A DNA stretch of 64,000 nt, taken from contig JABMNO010000009.1 of assembly GCA_013204555.1 (NCBI GenBank), positions 1 through 64,000 on the forward strand, written 5' to 3'. The translations under genes were made by a program, and so were the position numbers. Under the pieces are notes generated by a model. It did no database searches. It was not told the origin of the DNA and worked only from the letters and a program-made list of their open reading frames with translations. Positions 25,999-34,565 of the stretch are shown here, piece after piece (position 1 is the first letter of the stretch; each line of letters starts with the position of its first letter). Source of the stretch: Chloroflexota bacterium. Lineage in GTDB: Bacteria > Chloroflexota > Dehalococcoidia > Lucifugimonadales > Lucifugimonadaceae.

Positions 25999-26541
25999 AT
26001 GAGAATGACGATCCTCAGAAACGCACCGGTGGTGGTGGATAAGGAGATTGAAATCTTCTCTCCGCCAGAGGTGATCTGGCATTGGATTCGTCGTGTGGAC
26101 CTCTGGGTTGACTGGCATCCTGAGGTTTCAAGCGCATGGTTTATTGATGATGAGGCCGTTGGGGCCCGCTTCAAGTGGCGGAAAAAGATGCTTGGAGTCC
26201 GCTGTGAGATTGTGGATAGCGCTTCGGCACGGCGGTGGGCATGGAAGGGCAGAAGCTGGGGCGTAAAGGCGAGGCAGGAGTTCAGACTTGATGGCAACTT
26301 CCGTTCGACCGTGCTCAGCTCTACGATGACGCTAGAGGGTCCTACCTCCCATGTACTCAAACCCATCGTCCGCAAAGTGGCCACTCATTGGACTGAGGTC
26401 TGGCTCGGTGTGCTGAAAACCAGAATTGAAAGTCAACATGAGCGCGGTCGTGCGAACCATGGCGGTGGTGGAGGCACAACACCACTGGCCGAGCGTGTTC
26501 GACGTTCGGTAGAAAGTGAGCGGGCCCGCCTCGGATTGTGA
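25999..26541 (+). CDS. SRPBCC-family protein
   Basis: 180 residues. The opening VVVDKEIEIFSPPEVIWHWIRRVDLWVDWHPEV fits the START-like fold, with FKWRKKMLGVRCEIVD and a W-rich strand WAWKGRSWGVKARQEF. The C-terminal 40 residues are a basic, glycine-containing tail outside the fold. The 222 bp between it and the divergent methyltransferase hold no further gene that I can see. Ligand unknown. Confidence 0.75.
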   Translation: MRMTILRNAPVVVDKEIEIFSPPEVIWHWIRRVDLWVDWHPEVSSAWFIDDEAVGARFKWRKKMLGVRCEIVDSASARRWAWKGRSWGVKARQEFRLDGNFRSTVLSSTMTLEGPTSHVLKPIVRKVATHWTEVWLGVLKTRIESQHERGRANHGGGGGTTPLAERVRRSVESERARLGL

Positions 26542-26592
26542 CCTGCTGTATCCTGCAACCGCTTCATTATTGACCAGCAGAAGGGGTTGAAT

Positions 26593-27471
26593 GTGCTTCT
26601 TGGCGCGGCGGGGCGAATCAAAGGCGATTGGCTCTCGTATTCCCAGAGTGATTTGAACGCGGCGAAGGCCGAGGGCTACAACGCTCTGAACCTTGTCGTA
26701 ACCGATCCAGCGACGTGTACCTCAGCAGATGTCGATGGCGTGAAACGCAAGTTTGCCGAGGCTGGTCTTGAGATCGGCCAGACCAATGGCGGCTACGGTG
26801 GCGCACTGGTCAGCGATGACGAGGACGAACGCAAAGGCGCGATCGAGTTCCTCCAGCAGATGTGTCGTTTGACTGCTGAGCTGGGTTCGCCAAACACCTA
26901 TCTCCGCCCAGGGAGCTTGAATCCCGGAGGGGCGTGGCAGCCGCATCCGGAGAATCGCTCAGATCGCGTATTCGACCGGCTCGTCGATAGTGCGAAGCAG
27001 GCTTGCACCGTTGCGGAACAGGAAGGCGTGAAGATTGCGACAGAGGGCGGCGTAGTCTGCCCGGTCTACTCAGCCAGGCGAATGCGCGACTTTATTGATG
27101 CCGTGGGCTCGCCCGCGCTGGGCTTCAATCAGGATCCTGTGAATTTCGTCGCCAGCCTTGACGAAGCCTACGAACTCAAGCCGTTCCTGCAGGAGTTCTT
27201 CGATCTGCTAGGACATGTCACATGGGGTGCCCATGCCAAAGATTTCCAGGTTATGGACAAGCTGTTGGTCCACCTGGAGGAAGAGGAGATCGGCAGCGGC
27301 CTGATTCCGCACGACTATTTCCTGACAGAGATGCAGAAATGCGCACCTGACGCACACGTGTTGATAGAACACCTGCCCGAAAATCGGTATGCGGACGCCA
27401 TCAAGGAGTTCAAGGTGTACTCAGATAACGTCAACATCGTCTGGGACGAGCCGAGGCCCCCGACGATATGA
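26593..27471 (+). CDS. Sugar-phosphate isomerase/epimerase (TIM barrel)
   Basis: 292 residues from GTG at 26593. AGAAGGGG ends 6 bases before it; the TTG at 26587 would sit directly on that ribosome site. Motifs: TYLRPGSLNPGGAW, VKIATEGGVVCP (Glu ligand), LGFNQDPVNFVAS (Asp ligand), THGAHAKDF-like VTWGAHAKDFQVM, and VLIEHLPENRY. Substrate unknown. It overlaps the next SDR by four bases (ATGA), which couples an isomerase with an oxidoreductase. Confidence 0.85.
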   Translation: MLLGAAGRIKGDWLSYSQSDLNAAKAEGYNALNLVVTDPATCTSADVDGVKRKFAEAGLEIGQTNGGYGGALVSDDEDERKGAIEFLQQMCRLTAELGSPNTYLRPGSLNPGGAWQPHPENRSDRVFDRLVDSAKQACTVAEQEGVKIATEGGVVCPVYSARRMRDFIDAVGSPALGFNQDPVNFVASLDEAYELKPFLQEFFDLLGHVTWGAHAKDFQVMDKLLVHLEEEEIGSGLIPHDYFLTEMQKCAPDAHVLIEHLPENRYADAIKEFKVYSDNVNIVWDEPRPPTI

Positions 27472-28223
27472 GCACCGATGGCAGGCTGGCAGATAAGCGG
27501 ATTATTGTTACTGGAGCCGCGTCCGGGATCGGACGAGCAGTCGCGATCAAAGTCGCTGCGCGGGGTGCATCGGTGGCAGCGATGGATGTTGACGATACGG
27601 GCGGACAGTCTCTGGTGGAAGAGATATCGGCCAATGGTGGCAATGCTCGCTACTGGCACACGGACGTGACGTCTGAAGCTGAAGTGCAGTCATCCGTCGA
27701 GGCAGCGACTGAGTGGCTCGGCGGCGGTATCGACGTACTGTTACACGTTGCCGGGGTGCTGTTTGGCGCGGGCGTGGATATCCGCGAGTATCCGGTGGAG
27801 ACATGGGACTCGGTGATCGACATCAACCTCAAGGGTTCGTATCTGGTCGCCAAATACGCCTCCCGGCCTATGCTCAGAGATAGCAAGGGAGTGATTGTGA
27901 TGACGGCATCGGGCGCAGGTGTGCTCGGTGGCAGCTCCTCGTATGCCTACGGCTCAAGCAAGGGAGCGGCACACGGATTCTCGATGGTCCTTGACTTGCA
28001 CCTGACTGAACACGGCATACGAGTCAACGACGTGCTTCCGGGCAACGTCAACACGCCGCTGAAGGTGGCCGCCGAGAGGCAGGTAGCGGCCGCAAAAGGT
28101 GACGAAGAGGGACTTGGTGAGATGCTCGACTCGCTCGTTACGCCAGAGGGCGTGGCGGAGGTTTATGCGTTTCTCGCCAGCGACGAAGCCAACTACATCC
28201 GGGGAAGCGTCCGGACACGTTAG
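27468..28223 (+). CDS. Short-chain dehydrogenase/reductase
   Basis: 251 residues, classical SDR. Cofactor motif TGAASGIGRAVA; the Asp in AMDVDD after strand 2 favours NAD(H). The catalytic set is MTASGAGVLGGSSSYAYGSSKGAAHG with YxxxK (Y-G-S-S-K). It is about two-thirds similar by eye to the next gene, sharing ASGAGVLGGSSSYAYGSSKG almost exactly, so the two are tandem paralogs. Substrate probably a sugar or polyol-like compound, given the coupled isomerase (inference). Confidence 0.9.
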   Translation: MSTDGRLADKRIIVTGAASGIGRAVAIKVAARGASVAAMDVDDTGGQSLVEEISANGGNARYWHTDVTSEAEVQSSVEAATEWLGGGIDVLLHVAGVLFGAGVDIREYPVETWDSVIDINLKGSYLVAKYASRPMLRDSKGVIVMTASGAGVLGGSSSYAYGSSKGAAHGFSMVLDLHLTEHGIRVNDVLPGNVNTPLKVAAERQVAAAKGDEEGLGEMLDSLVTPEGVAEVYAFLASDEANYIRGSVRTR

Positions 28224-28246
28224 ATTTCAACAAGACAGGAGATCCA

Positions 28247-28990
28247 ATGCTGCTTGAAGGCAAGCGAATTATTCTTACCGGCGGCTCGACCGGAATAGGC
28301 CGAGCAACGGCGCTTCGCGCTGCGAGTGAAGGCGCCCAGATCGCCTTTTTTGATGTCAACGACTCAGACGCTGCGACGGCCCTCAAGGAGATCGAAAGCG
28401 CGGGAGCCAAAGGCCGGTACTGGCACGTCGACATTGTCCAGGAAGATCAGGTCCAGTCTGCGGTAGATGAGGCGGTTGAGTGGCTAGGTGGCAAAGTGGA
28501 CGTTCTGATCAACGTCGCTGGAGTGCTGAAGGGTGCAAACGTCAGCATCGACGAGTTCCCGGAAGACGTCTGGGATTTCGTCATCGACATCAACTTGAAA
28601 GGCACCTTTCTGGTCGTCAAACATGTTGCTCGCCACATGATTCCCGCCGCGGATGGCACCATCATCATCACCTCATCTGGCGCAGGCGTCCTGGGCGGTT
28701 CATCTTCGTACGCATACGGCTCCAGCAAGGGCGGGACGCACGGACTTACGATGGTGCTCGATGGCACCCTGGGCCAGCACGGCATACGAGTCAACGATGT
28801 TCTGCCCGGCGCTCTCGATACGCCGTTGAAGCGCGCTCAGGTGGAAGCGGTACACGACGCGACGGGCAAACAGGGTTCGCTTGGAGACAAGCTGGAAGCC
28901 CTGGCTTCGCCCGATGGCGTGGCGAACGTCATGGTGTGGTTGGCCTCAGACGAGGCAGCCTACGTCCGGGGCAGCGTGCGGACTATCTAG
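28247..28990 (+). CDS. Short-chain dehydrogenase/reductase, paralog of the preceding gene
   Basis: 247 residues. Cofactor motif TGGSTGIGRATA, Asp in FFDVND (NAD preference), catalytic ITSSGAGVLGGSSSYAYGSSKGGTHG. A GACAGGAG ribosome site lies just before the ATG, 23 bases after the first SDR. The shared C-terminal pattern (LASDEA.Y.RGSVRT) is further evidence of duplication. Two similar SDRs in one operon may handle successive oxidations or opposite stereoisomers. Confidence 0.9.
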   Translation: MLLEGKRIILTGGSTGIGRATALRAASEGAQIAFFDVNDSDAATALKEIESAGAKGRYWHVDIVQEDQVQSAVDEAVEWLGGKVDVLINVAGVLKGANVSIDEFPEDVWDFVIDINLKGTFLVVKHVARHMIPAADGTIIITSSGAGVLGGSSSYAYGSSKGGTHGLTMVLDGTLGQHGIRVNDVLPGALDTPLKRAQVEAVHDATGKQGSLGDKLEALASPDGVANVMVWLASDEAAYVRGSVRTI

Positions 28991-29112
28991 GCGCAAACAA
29001 ATGTGTTGATCAGTAATGACAAACTTGTGATCGCCAAGTGAGGCCAAGCATAAACGTATCCTGAGGCCCTCGAAGGACACCTTTCTGCGCCACGGGATAC
29101 AGGAGTAGCCAA

Positions 29113-31095
29113 TTGCCAGTAATCGCGTTCGATATCCATAGCCGCAAGCCATACGCTGACGGGCAAGAGTTCGGAGACGTTGGCGCGTACGAGCAGATCG
29201 ACGGCGTCGCTACTTTCGCGGTTGATCCGAACAATAGTGCGAACGAACTCATCGTTGATTTGAAACTTGCGCCACGCGACGGTGATGGACTGGTCCGGTT
29301 CGAAGCGGATTTGTCCATTCTTCAACCTGCGGATAGCTCGTACGGGCCTCAACGCCTCCTGGTGGAACTGCCCAACCGAGGGCGGCGGCGAATCGTTGCC
29401 AACTTCAACGGCGGGCCAGTCGTGGAGCCCGCTCGCGATGTCCATCCGGGCGATGGGTTTCTTTTCAAGCACGGTTTCACGGTCGCCTCAATAGGCTGTC
29501 AGCATGATGTCTATCGCAGTGACGCGCTCATGGGGGTCGAAGCTCCGCTAGCGATGTCAGGCGATAAGCCAGTGTCCGGTCAGGCGATCGTAGAGTTTCG
29601 GCCCAACGAACTTGAGACGACGTTCTTGCTGGCGAATCGCATACATCGGCCGTATCCGGCGCAATATCCTGAAGAAACGGGCGCACGGCTCACGGTGCGT
29701 GAGTGGGAAGACGGGCCAGAAGTGGTCATAGCGCGCGACAAGTGGCAATTCGGCAGGGAGACCGATGCCGGTGTAGAGCCGGATGCCGAGTACATCCACA
29801 TGGCGGATGGGTTCGAGCCGGGCAAGTATTACTACGTTACGTACACCACCAACCGCGCTCCAGTTGTGGGCGTGGGGCATTTGGCGGTTAGAGATGTCTC
29901 GCCGTTCTTGAGGGAGCCATCCGAGGCGAACCCCACTCCCGGTGAGTTCGCTGCCTCGTACGTGTGGGGCGTGTCTCAGACCGGGCGCATGCTACGGGAA
30001 TATATCTATCTTGGATTGAACATCGACGAGGATGGTCGACCCGCCTACGACGGTATTTTGCCGCATGTCGCTGGGGCTAGAAGGGGCCAGTTCAACTTCC
30101 GATTTGCGCAGCCATCCGATCAGGCGATGCCTACGTTTGGGCACAAGTTCCCATTTGCCGATGAGTCCACGCATGATCCGTTGACGGAGTCGACTGGCGG
30201 TCTTCTTGATCGGCTGCGCAGCCAGGGCGACGTTCCGAAGATCATCTACACAAACAGCTCTGCTGAATACTGGCGCGGTGATGCGTCGTTCGCACACATT
30301 GACCCGGCAACTGGCAAGGATATTCCCGGCGCTCCTGAGACTCGTATTTACCACTTCGCAAGCGCTCAGCACGGCTCGGGCCACTTCCCTCAACAGACGG
30401 TGAGCCCGGCTGACAAAAGCGAAGGGGCCTATCCTTCCGGTGTGTTGGATTACACGCCGCTACTGCGGGCGTCGCTGATCAACATGGACCGGTGGGTGGT
30501 CGATGGAGTCGAGCCGCCCGCAAGCTCGCACCCGCGTATCGATGATGGAACGGCTGTGCGGCCAAGGGTGGCGCTTGATGCCTTGAACGGCATCCCTGAG
30601 GTTCAAGGCCCAGACCCAGACCGATTGTTCATCGTGCGCACCGTGGACATGGGGCCAGATGCGGAGCGCGGGATTGGTCGCTGGCCAGCGGTAGAAGGCG
30701 AAACGTACACGCACTACGTTGCAGCCGTTGATGACGATGGCAATGAGGTCGCTGGTATCAGGATGCCGGACGTCAGCGTGCCAGTGGCGACGCACGCCGG
30801 GTGGAATCGACGCGGTGGTAATACAGGCTCACCGGAGCAGCAGATTCCCATGGCCGGGTGGAGTATCTTCTTCCCAATGACCGGGGAAGAGCGTGATCAC
30901 TCCGGTGACCCGCGGCGATCTATCGAGGAGCGATATCTGAGTCGTGATGCCTATCTCGCGGCCATTCGAGCCGCGGCTGAGAAACTCATCGTGGGTGGCT
31001 ACGCGCTAGCTGAAGACCTGGAGATGATGGTGGATATCGCGGCAGAACGTTGGGATCACGTCATGCGGGTCGAAGAGGCTATTCCTGCGAGGTAA
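29113..31095 (+). CDS. Large alpha/beta hydrolase-domain protein (Abhydrolase_10-like)
   Basis: 660 residues from a TTG start; ACAGGAG sits 8 bases upstream, and no ATG matches the family N-terminus. The nucleophile elbow is GVSQTGRMLREYIYLG (GxSQxGR). Other family segments are LVELPNRGRRR, VGHLAVRDVSPFLRE, SSAEYWRGDASFAHIDPATG and HFASAQHGSGHFP, the last providing candidate His. Members are often annotated only as alpha/beta hydrolase domain-containing and may act on esters or lactones. No signal peptide. Confidence 0.83.
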   Translation: MPVIAFDIHSRKPYADGQEFGDVGAYEQIDGVATFAVDPNNSANELIVDLKLAPRDGDGLVRFEADLSILQPADSSYGPQRLLVELPNRGRRRIVANFNGGPVVEPARDVHPGDGFLFKHGFTVASIGCQHDVYRSDALMGVEAPLAMSGDKPVSGQAIVEFRPNELETTFLLANRIHRPYPAQYPEETGARLTVREWEDGPEVVIARDKWQFGRETDAGVEPDAEYIHMADGFEPGKYYYVTYTTNRAPVVGVGHLAVRDVSPFLREPSEANPTPGEFAASYVWGVSQTGRMLREYIYLGLNIDEDGRPAYDGILPHVAGARRGQFNFRFAQPSDQAMPTFGHKFPFADESTHDPLTESTGGLLDRLRSQGDVPKIIYTNSSAEYWRGDASFAHIDPATGKDIPGAPETRIYHFASAQHGSGHFPQQTVSPADKSEGAYPSGVLDYTPLLRASLINMDRWVVDGVEPPASSHPRIDDGTAVRPRVALDALNGIPEVQGPDPDRLFIVRTVDMGPDAERGIGRWPAVEGETYTHYVAAVDDDGNEVAGIRMPDVSVPVATHAGWNRRGGNTGSPEQQIPMAGWSIFFPMTGEERDHSGDPRRSIEERYLSRDAYLAAIRAAAEKLIVGGYALAEDLEMMVDIAAERWDHVMRVEEAIPAR

Positions 31096-31232
31096 TCAGG
31101 CCGTTTCATGCTCAGGCGTGTGGTCTCTGTTGGCCAGAGACAGTTTGTGTACCATGCCCGCACGTCGCGGAGACGTATGACAGCAGCAGCTTATCGTTGA
31201 GACCTGAAAGGTCGAAGGGGGAGTAGTCCTTT

Positions 31233-32069
31233 ATGGGAAAGTTGGATGGAAAGGTGGCCATCGTTACAGGTGCCGCTCGAGGCCACAGTGAAGCTGTCGC
31301 AAAGCTGTTTGCAAAAGAGGGTGCGGCCGTGTCCATCTGCGATGTTGTTCCGGTTGAGGTGCTGGAAGAGCAAGTCGGCTCGAAGATCAGGGAGGCGGGT
31401 GGCCAGGTGGTCTGCTTTCAAACCGATGTCTCGAATGAGGATCAGGTTACCGCGATGGTTGAGGAAACGCTGAGGCAGTTCGGCACGGTTGACATCCTGG
31501 CCAATGTCGTTGGTATCGCTGGACCTACCAAAGACGTTTGGGATATGAGTCTGTCCGAGTGGAAACAGACGCTTGACGTGAACCTTGATTCGCTCTTTCT
31601 GTGCTCTAAGGCCGTGCTACCCGTGATGATTGAAAAGCGGTATGGCAAGATCATCAATTTTAGCTCGCCAACCGGCAAACAGCCGCTTTCCCATCGCGCA
31701 CCTTATGCGACCTCAAAGATGGGCGTGATCGGGTTTACCCGGACACTGGCTGCAGATGTTGGTCAGTACAACATCAACGTCAACGCCATCTGTCCTGGCC
31801 AACATGAGGAGCGAAGCCTGGAGTTAGCACGAGGAAGAGCCGAGTATCTTAATAAACCCTTCGACGAAGAAGATTTCCGTACACGATTTATGGAGCGGCA
31901 GCACAACGAAAAAGCAGTACTGGCTGGTCGATGGCTTGCCGATGAGGGGTTCGCTGAGAAAGGCTCAGGCTCAGAAGACGCTGCTTCGCTGGCCCTATTC
32001 TTGGCCTCTGATGACTCGTCCAGTATGACGGGGCAGGACATCAACACCGGCGGCGGAGTGATGTGGTAA
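31233..32069 (+). CDS. Short-chain dehydrogenase/reductase
   Basis: 278 residues. Cofactor motif TGAARGHSEAVA, where the third glycine of TGxxxGxG is replaced by Ser; Asp in ICDVVP follows strand 2. Active site: NFSSPTGKQPLSHRAPYATSKMGVIG with YxxxK. A 35-residue insertion after NAICPGQHEERS is longer than in the two SDRs upstream, so this is a different subgroup. AAGGGGGAG precedes the ATG. Confidence 0.9.
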   Translation: MGKLDGKVAIVTGAARGHSEAVAKLFAKEGAAVSICDVVPVEVLEEQVGSKIREAGGQVVCFQTDVSNEDQVTAMVEETLRQFGTVDILANVVGIAGPTKDVWDMSLSEWKQTLDVNLDSLFLCSKAVLPVMIEKRYGKIINFSSPTGKQPLSHRAPYATSKMGVIGFTRTLAADVGQYNINVNAICPGQHEERSLELARGRAEYLNKPFDEEDFRTRFMERQHNEKAVLAGRWLADEGFAEKGSGSEDAASLALFLASDDSSSMTGQDINTGGGVMW

Positions 32070-32196
32070 CTCTGGGCTGACCGCTTCTATTCTGGTCAGG
32101 TGGCCCTGTACCGCTTCAACGCTCCTGAACGATCGCTATCGAATGCCATCTCGAATTTCGAGCGCGCTCATCTGCCAGTTTTCCACGGTGTCTCTC

Positions 32197-33111
32197 CTAT
32201 TCCGCCAATTCAGCTTCGAGAGACTTCAGATACGCGAGGCTGGAGGTGTCCATGTGCCACTGGTCACCGATTCGGCTGCCCTCGATGGCGACGTAGCCGT
32301 TGTAGCCGCTACTGATCATCGCTGACATGAGGTAGCGATAGTCCATATCCCCCCGCACCAGCGAGACCTTCCATGCGACTGTTCGCTGGTTTTCAGGATG
32401 GCTTACACGTACCACGTTCTTGCAGTGCCAGTAGACAGAAATCGGCCCGATGACATCCACCGCTTCTTCGGCGGATTCCTCAGGCTCATAGTAGTTCCAG
32501 AGGATGTTACCGAGATCAGCGTTGATACCGAAATTAGGGCGGTCGACGAGATCGTGAATCAGCTTTGCCGACCATGAGTTATCGACGGGCGATTGTTGGT
32601 GCAGTTCCAGCGATACCGTAATGTCCAGTGAAGCTGCAGCATCGGACGCCGCCCGGAGATCTTTGGCGAGACGGTCGAAAAGATGCAACCGAGAACCTCG
32701 GCTGGCATCCTGTGCTTTTGGGCGTCCCCATGGATCTCCAGTCATTCGGTAGTGACGTTGCGGCGCCATCATGTTTCCGGTGACTACGCGGGCGCCAATC
32801 AGGTTGGCGTAATGAATTGCGCGGTCCAGTATCTCGCGATTAATTGAGGCTGTTTTCGCCTCCATCAGTGAGCCGCCTGCTCGCACCACCACGCAGGGTG
32901 CGCCTTTTTCGCGGAGACGATCTGCAAACTTGATCACATCTGAGTCTGAGCCCGCGGCATCGAACGTATTCGCGCCAATCTCTAGTCCGTCATATCCGGT
33001 GTTGGCGACGCGTTTCAGGAATGCATCTGTATGCTGGGCCGGGGTGGCTGACCACGTCTCATACACGTCTGGGAATGCGGCTTGTCGGCGTGGTGCGTAG
33101 CAATATTTCAT
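32197..33111 (-). CDS. Sugar-phosphate isomerase/epimerase (TIM barrel)
   Basis: 304 residues. Motifs: GYDGLEIGANTFD, VVTGNMMAPQRHYR, ITVSLELHQQSPVDN (Glu ligand), FGINADLGNILWN (Asp ligand), VYWHCKNVVRV (His) and GYVAIEGSRIGD. This is the third member of the family in 10 kb. It lies 36 bases after the formyltransferase on the same strand and could be the last gene of the xse operon. Confidence 0.85.
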   Translation of the reverse strand: MKYCYAPRRQAAFPDVYETWSATPAQHTDAFLKRVANTGYDGLEIGANTFDAAGSDSDVIKFADRLREKGAPCVVVRAGGSLMEAKTASINREILDRAIHYANLIGARVVTGNMMAPQRHYRMTGDPWGRPKAQDASRGSRLHLFDRLAKDLRAASDAAASLDITVSLELHQQSPVDNSWSAKLIHDLVDRPNFGINADLGNILWNYYEPEESAEEAVDVIGPISVYWHCKNVVRVSHPENQRTVAWKVSLVRGDMDYRYLMSAMISSGYNGYVAIEGSRIGDQWHMDTSSLAYLKSLEAELAE

Positions 33112-33147
33112 GGAACTATCAGACGTGAAATATCTGGGGTGGCGTGA

Positions 33148-34218
33148 TCAGGACACCTCTTCCTGGTCAGGGGTCATCGCCATCTCGACTTGCAAAGTGA
33201 GGTCCAGCATGCCCTTGGCGGCGGGCCGATTCGGGTCGATATCTCCACCAGCAATCGACTTTAGAGTTTCGACGAGCAGTGGGCGTTCCCGAACAATGCT
33301 CAGTGCACGCAGCGCCGTGAACAGAGAGTTTCGCTCACCATCCCGTTCTTTCATCGCGGCAGCACTTTCCTCTCGTGCACGGAACCACATCCAATCGAGC
33401 TCGCCACCGGTGATCGGGTAACGGCAGTAGCTGAGCACGGGACCGGCGTCGACTTCTTTGGTTGCGATATTCGTCATTACGCCAGACTCGGTCGCTTTTC
33501 TATTAATCAACTCCCACGTCACTTCCTGCCAGGTGCCAATGGGGCCACCCGGGAGTGCGGGATGGACGTTGATCATCTTGAAACGCTCGCAAAGCAGCGG
33601 AGCCACGAGCATGTAGCCAGCAGCGATCGTGATCTTAGGGTTGGTGCCGGCCAGCAGCTTCATGGCCTCTTCATCGAAGACTTCCCGTAACTGTTCCCAG
33701 GTCCTGTTGGTCCGCTCCTGCCTGAACTTATACGACGAGAGAGTGACGACGTTAATTCCATGCGACTTCGCGTAGTTCAGGAATTGGTCCGTGGCTACCC
33801 GTTGTCCCGGTTCCCGGTTGCAGAAGAGAAACTCGATACGGGCGTTGAGATTACCCAATTCAATCGCGTCAACGGCTGCCTCAAGCATGCCCATCGAACC
33901 CTCACCGCCGCCGGAGGAGAACCATCCGATTGACAGCGGCTCGGCCTGGTTGGGATTGATTTGGGACATACCGTCGAAAGGAACGATCTGGTCGAGTGGA
34001 TTCTGCGTAGCCGGCGGCTCTCCCGCCAACCGCTTCACGCCGGGCCGACGCTTCAGTGTGACTGTACGAGTTACAGTTCGGCGAACCTGCCTGGGTGGTG
34101 CTGGTCGTTGCCGTTGGCTGGGCCGTCGTGTCCCAGGTGGCCCCGGCCGTGCTGGTCTTCGGGGTTGTCCCGGCCTGCTCGGACGTCTGGGTTGGCCCGG
34201 TCTTCTAGCGCCGCCCAC
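33148..34218 (-). CDS. Formyltransferase-family protein with Pro/Arg-rich N-terminal extension
   Basis: 356 residues. The C-terminal ~270 residues resemble PurN/Fmt-type formyltransferases: LSIGWFSSGGGEGS, ITIAAGYMLVAPLL, MINVHPALPGGPIGTWQEV and VDAGPVLSYCRYPITGGEL (Asn-His and Asp expected for catalysis are visible). The first ~65 residues are a basic, proline-rich tract with the repeat PGQPRRP. The GTG start at 34218 has GGAGG 7 bases upstream inside the end of xseB, so the tract is probably translated. An internal ATG at 33969 lacks a good site. Substrate unknown. Confidence 0.8.
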   Translation of the reverse strand: MGGARRPGQPRRPSRPGQPRRPARPGPPGTRRPSQRQRPAPPRQVRRTVTRTVTLKRRPGVKRLAGEPPATQNPLDQIVPFDGMSQINPNQAEPLSIGWFSSGGGEGSMGMLEAAVDAIELGNLNARIEFLFCNREPGQRVATDQFLNYAKSHGINVVTLSSYKFRQERTNRTWEQLREVFDEEAMKLLAGTNPKITIAAGYMLVAPLLCERFKMINVHPALPGGPIGTWQEVTWELINRKATESGVMTNIATKEVDAGPVLSYCRYPITGGELDWMWFRAREESAAAMKERDGERNSLFTALRALSIVRERPLLVETLKSIAGGDIDPNRPAAKGMLDLTLQVEMAMTPDQEEVS

Positions 34219-34220
34219 GA

Positions 34221-34487
34221 CTAATCCTCCGGCTCAAAATCATCATCAACCAGCCGCATCTGCTCCGCGAATGCGGTCTGCAAGCGGGTCACCCGAAGCT
34301 CAGTGGTTGAAAGCAACTCATTGCAGCGCTTTGCCAGCTTCATGCCGTCCTCGAATAGATCGGTCGCCTCGGCCAGTGAGAGTTGACCGGCTTCAAGTTT
34401 CCGCACGGACTGTTCAAGCTGCTCGAACGCTTTTTCAAATGATCCGTTCTGAGGACGGGTCTGGGTGCTGTCTGACGGCTCGGTCAT
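34221..34487 (-). CDS. xseB: Exodeoxyribonuclease VII small subunit
   Basis: 88 residues. The core SFEKAFEQLEQSVRKLEAGQLSLAEATDLFEDGMKLAKRCNELL is the family helical hairpin. The short N-terminal extension and acidic C-terminus (LVDDDFEPED) are within normal range. It follows xseA by 78 bases and the formyltransferase start begins 2 bases after its stop; its last codons contain that gene's ribosome site. Confidence 0.95.
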   Translation of the reverse strand: MTEPSDSTQTRPQNGSFEKAFEQLEQSVRKLEAGQLSLAEATDLFEDGMKLAKRCNELLSTTELRVTRLQTAFAEQMRLVDDDFEPED

Positions 34488-34565
34488 GGTCTGCCTAACT
34501 CAGCGTGATGATGTCTGCACTCATTCTACTCAGTAGGACACTGTGGCTGGCGAGCGTGGTGTCAC

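Noticed and set aside
33148-34218. Pro/Arg tract of the formyltransferase as a wrong start
   Set aside because: The GTG at 34218 has a good GGAGG at 7 bases, whereas the internal ATG does not; I keep the long form.
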